Assembly (NCBI GenBank): GCA_034696485.1
Contig: JAQIWT010000664.1
Coordinates: 1-16,537, forward strand
From: Isohypsibius dastychi
Taxonomy: Eukaryota > Tardigrada > Eutardigrada > Parachela > Isohypsibiidae
Reading direction: 5' to 3'
Length of the DNA: 16,537 nucleotides
Positions 14,466-16,537 of the stretch are shown piece after piece. Position 1 is the stretch's first letter. The number at the start of each line of letters is the position of its first letter. The position numbers and the translations under genes were made by a program. Under the pieces are notes generated by a model, which saw only the letters and a program-made list of their open reading frames with translations, was not told the origin of the DNA and made no database searches.

Positions 14466-15511
14466 TTTCTGAGGCTCCTTTTTTCTACTTCAATCTTAGT
14501 AGCGCGTCACCTACCAACGAAGCTTGACAAAATGCGCTCCAAGGCAATCACAGACTCAACCTCTCACCTGGACCAAAGTCACACCCGTTGAATCGAGGGA
14601 ATTAAGCGGTTGCTTCGCAAAGTTCAAGTTGGTTGTTGGTGTCTACTATTATGGAATGGCCTAGAGCAAAGAAAACCTGTTTATGGGCTTGAGAATGGTG
14701 CGTCGGAAAATTGGTGAGCATGAATAACTTCCCGTTATCGAATTGACTTGATGGATGCGGATCGCTTTAGGACGATCAAAGGGTCGAATAATTTCTTTGA
14801 AATGATTGATTTCTCAGCACGGGCACGCATCATACATTAAGGTGAGGCCATTCACGCAACTGCCCTGTATCTGTTCAGTATGTCGGCCACAGTGGCTTTG
14901 CCGATCTTAGAAGCAGCTTGCCCGGTCGCAACGAGATTCGCACAATGTGGACCCAAGTAGGCCCGCCCAACGCGATAGAACGAACAGCCAACGTATCAGC
15001 TTGCGAATCGGCGATCTGATAGCGAGAGCGACGCCTGTGTAGAAAGTCGCGCTGTTTCCGAGCACGACCCGTCGACCCAGAACCGCAACGCGTCCCTTGG
15101 TTGGCGTCCAAGCCGCGGAGCGAGTCGAGTCGAGGTGTACTCTCGTGAGTTTGTGTTGTGCACCCTCTCCACTCCACTCTACGATGGCAGTGGAAACGGC
15201 TTTTTCAACGCTCAAGAAACAACAACAATAAAAAACCCGATTGGCATACGGTGTGTGTGTTTGACATTGAAATAACAAAGACCTTTCTAGTGTGCAAGAA
15301 GAGACTAAGAGAGGGCGGCATCGGTCTTGGCATTATGTTTTATTTCTCGTTTCGTCATCATGATGCGCCTCATTACATGAGGAGGATCCTTTTGAGACCG
15401 TGAGAGTAGGAAACCGCGTCGCGTGTCCGGTCACGGGTCCTGTGACGCGCTTATCGAGTTGACCTATTCGCGCTCTCATCTCTATTCGTTAAAGTGCATC
15501 TTCATTATTTT

Positions 15512-15628
15512 ATTAGTTGACATTTTTACTTACTTGAAATTACTATAAGAAGATCATTTTCAAAATATAATTAGTTGGCACTTACTACAAGTGTTTTTTT
15601 CATTATAAAGAAGATCAATAGATAAAAG
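15512..15628. repeat. Imperfect 58-60 nt tandem repeat in AT-rich tract
   Basis: Unit 1 (15512-15569) and unit 2 (15570-15628) both begin ATTAGTTG and share ACTTACT-like and ATAA(A)GAAGATCA blocks in the same order; the latter block is offset by 60 bases. The copies have diverged by substitutions and small indels. Confidence 0.5.
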
Positions 15629-15997
15629 CCAGCATTGAAAATAGTTACGATAGATCGTTATCGTACCGTGAACTTGACCTGCTTTTCGTTTACTTGATTT
15701 TGAGTCAAATGAATGCAAACGAATGACAGTTGACACACAAAATTGATACAATATATTTTTAAAAAAAGAGAGAGTCTCTGTTTCAGCTCCCAAGCGAGTT
15801 ACTCGGGGCGTAGGCAAACGGCGTTATGACCACCGCGAGTCTCAACGGGCAGGAAAAGTGAAAATTGTGATCCTGCGGAAAACCTGCCCTCTCAACGTGA
15901 CCACCGAGACAAGCAAACGCAGGTAATTAAGAAGCTTCCTTTCTTGAATCAGAGCCTTAATTAGTTCTCTTTTGAGAGCCACCGTCCTCTTGGAGTC

Positions 15998-16004
15998 GAC
16001 GTCA
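15998..16004 (-). promoter_or_regulatory. CRE-like TGACGTC site upstream of XPA
   Basis: GACGTCA on the plus strand (TGACGTC on the minus) within the presumed core promoter or 5' UTR of the XPA gene. It fits a bZIP consensus core. Chance occurrence is possible. Confidence 0.25.
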
Positions 16005-16047
16005 CCTTTGAGCTCAGCTTGTAGAGAAAAAACTCGAGACCTCAATC

Positions 16048-16537
16048 ATGGCCAACAAGATCACTGAAGATGAAGCAATCGAGCTCGCAATACGTGAAGC
16101 CGAGGCGATGTATGAATCGCGTCGGCTGGAGCGCGATACGAAGAATGGTTATCAGCGGATGAATGGGGCTGCTTCAAGCGACCAAGAAGCCTTATCGAGA
16201 GACAACGGAACAACTGAGCCCGCACCGAGATGTCGCTTTTGTGGCACGCTGTCAACGGATGACAAAATGCTGCGTGATTTTGGTATAGGAATATGCTTCC
16301 CTTGCAAACTGGCTCATCGTGAAGATTATCGGTGCATAAGTAAGTCTAGAGCCGTAAAGGATTACCTGCTCAGCGATCATGAGCTCGACCACCTTAGGTA
16401 TGCAATCGTGGTCAACCCAAACAAGATTGGTTGGAAAGACATGAAACTGTATCTTGTGTCCCAGGTTAAACAAGAGGCCATGCGCAAGTGGGGATCGATG
16501 AACGGACTCGAAGGCGAACGGACGCGACGGGCGGAGG
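16048..16537 (+). CDS. XPA: XPA-type DNA damage recognition/repair protein (5' part)
   Basis: Open from ATG 16048 (A at -3, G at +4) to the window edge: 163 codons plus one base, no stop. C62-x2-C65-x17-C83-x2-C86 matches the XPA zinc finger spacing. It is followed by the XPA DNA-binding-domain signatures KSRAVKDYLLSDHEL (99-113), NPNKIGW (123-129) and the hallmark W-x-DMKLYL (129-136), then QVKQEAMRKWGS (139-150). Known XPA acts in nucleotide excision repair in the nucleus, binding damaged DNA and RPA/TFIIH and helping verify the lesion. The N-terminal ~60 residues are a charged helix plus linker, as is usual. The remaining C-terminal helix and TFIIH-binding part lie outside the window. No intron is needed in the visible part, although an internal AGTAAG near 16339 resembles a donor. 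Confidence 0.9.
   Translation, partial: MANKITEDEAIELAIREAEAMYESRRLERDTKNGYQRMNGAASSDQEALSRDNGTTEPAPRCRFCGTLSTDDKMLRDFGIGICFPCKLAHREDYRCISKSRAVKDYLLSDHELDHLRYAIVVNPNKIGWKDMKLYLVSQVKQEAMRKWGSMNGLEGERTRRAE

Larger units (their letters stand above)
14466..16047. other. Divergent intergenic region, about 1.6 kb
   Basis: Between the LIM gene (-) and the XPA gene (+). Open frames at 14875-15278 on the minus strand have no ATG start and look like chance. It contains a (GT)5 run near 15250, a perfect 6-bp hairpin CCTCAT-TAC-ATGAGG around 15370 and an AT-rich tract (about 15480-15770) with an imperfect tandem repeat. A GACGTCA site lies 44 bases before the XPA ATG. No RNA gene recognised. Confidence 0.5.

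Noticed and set aside
14875-15278. 100- and 123-codon minus-strand frames, one with a hydrophobic stretch
   Set aside because: They start only from GTG or TTG with no ATG in frame, overlap each other in different frames and show no recognisable domain.
1-16537. tRNA, rRNA, CRISPR or transposon genes
   Set aside because: I found no A/B box pair with a cloverleaf, no regularly spaced identical repeats and no transposase or reverse-transcriptase motifs by eye; a tRNAscan or Rfam run would settle small RNAs.

Overview
The window is eukaryotic nuclear DNA. Six protein genes can be supported. One has short GT-AG introns of 58-62 nt, four look intron-free as read, and one runs off the right edge. 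Gene content (ankyrin, PX, RMDN-type TPR, LIM, inositol 5-phosphatase-like fold, XPA), moderate gene spacing and very short introns suggest a compact protist or fungus-like genome. A stramenopile such as an oomycete is plausible, but the sequence does not prove a lineage. I see no bacterial operons, CRISPR arrays, transposon genes, rRNA or tRNA.

Layout, left to right: (1) a four-exon ankyrin-repeat gene on + (213-1225); (2) a convergent gene on - (1487-3187) joining an N-terminal PX domain, two hydrophobic segments and a C-terminal RMDN-family TPR domain; (3) a 1.3 kb divergent intergenic region; (4) a 1707-residue, mostly disordered, tail-anchored protein on + (4489-9612) carrying two alternating arrays of short motifs; (5) a 1.2 kb stretch with suggestive splice signals on both strands but no secure gene; (6) a flavin-reductase-like protein on + (10826-11647); (7) a convergent gene on - (12096-14465) with a degenerate inositol-polyphosphate 5-phosphatase-like fold followed by three LIM domains; (8) a 1.6 kb divergent region including an AT-rich imperfect tandem repeat; (9) the 5' part of an XPA-type nucleotide-excision-repair gene on + (16048 to the window end).

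The genes do not form an obvious pathway. Three could relate to membrane or cytoskeletal scaffolding: the PX-RMDN protein, the tail-anchored motif-array protein and the pseudophosphatase-LIM protein. That link is inference from domains only. The most unusual items are the motif-array protein, which I match to no known family, and the 5-phosphatase-like domain whose catalytic residues are mostly replaced.
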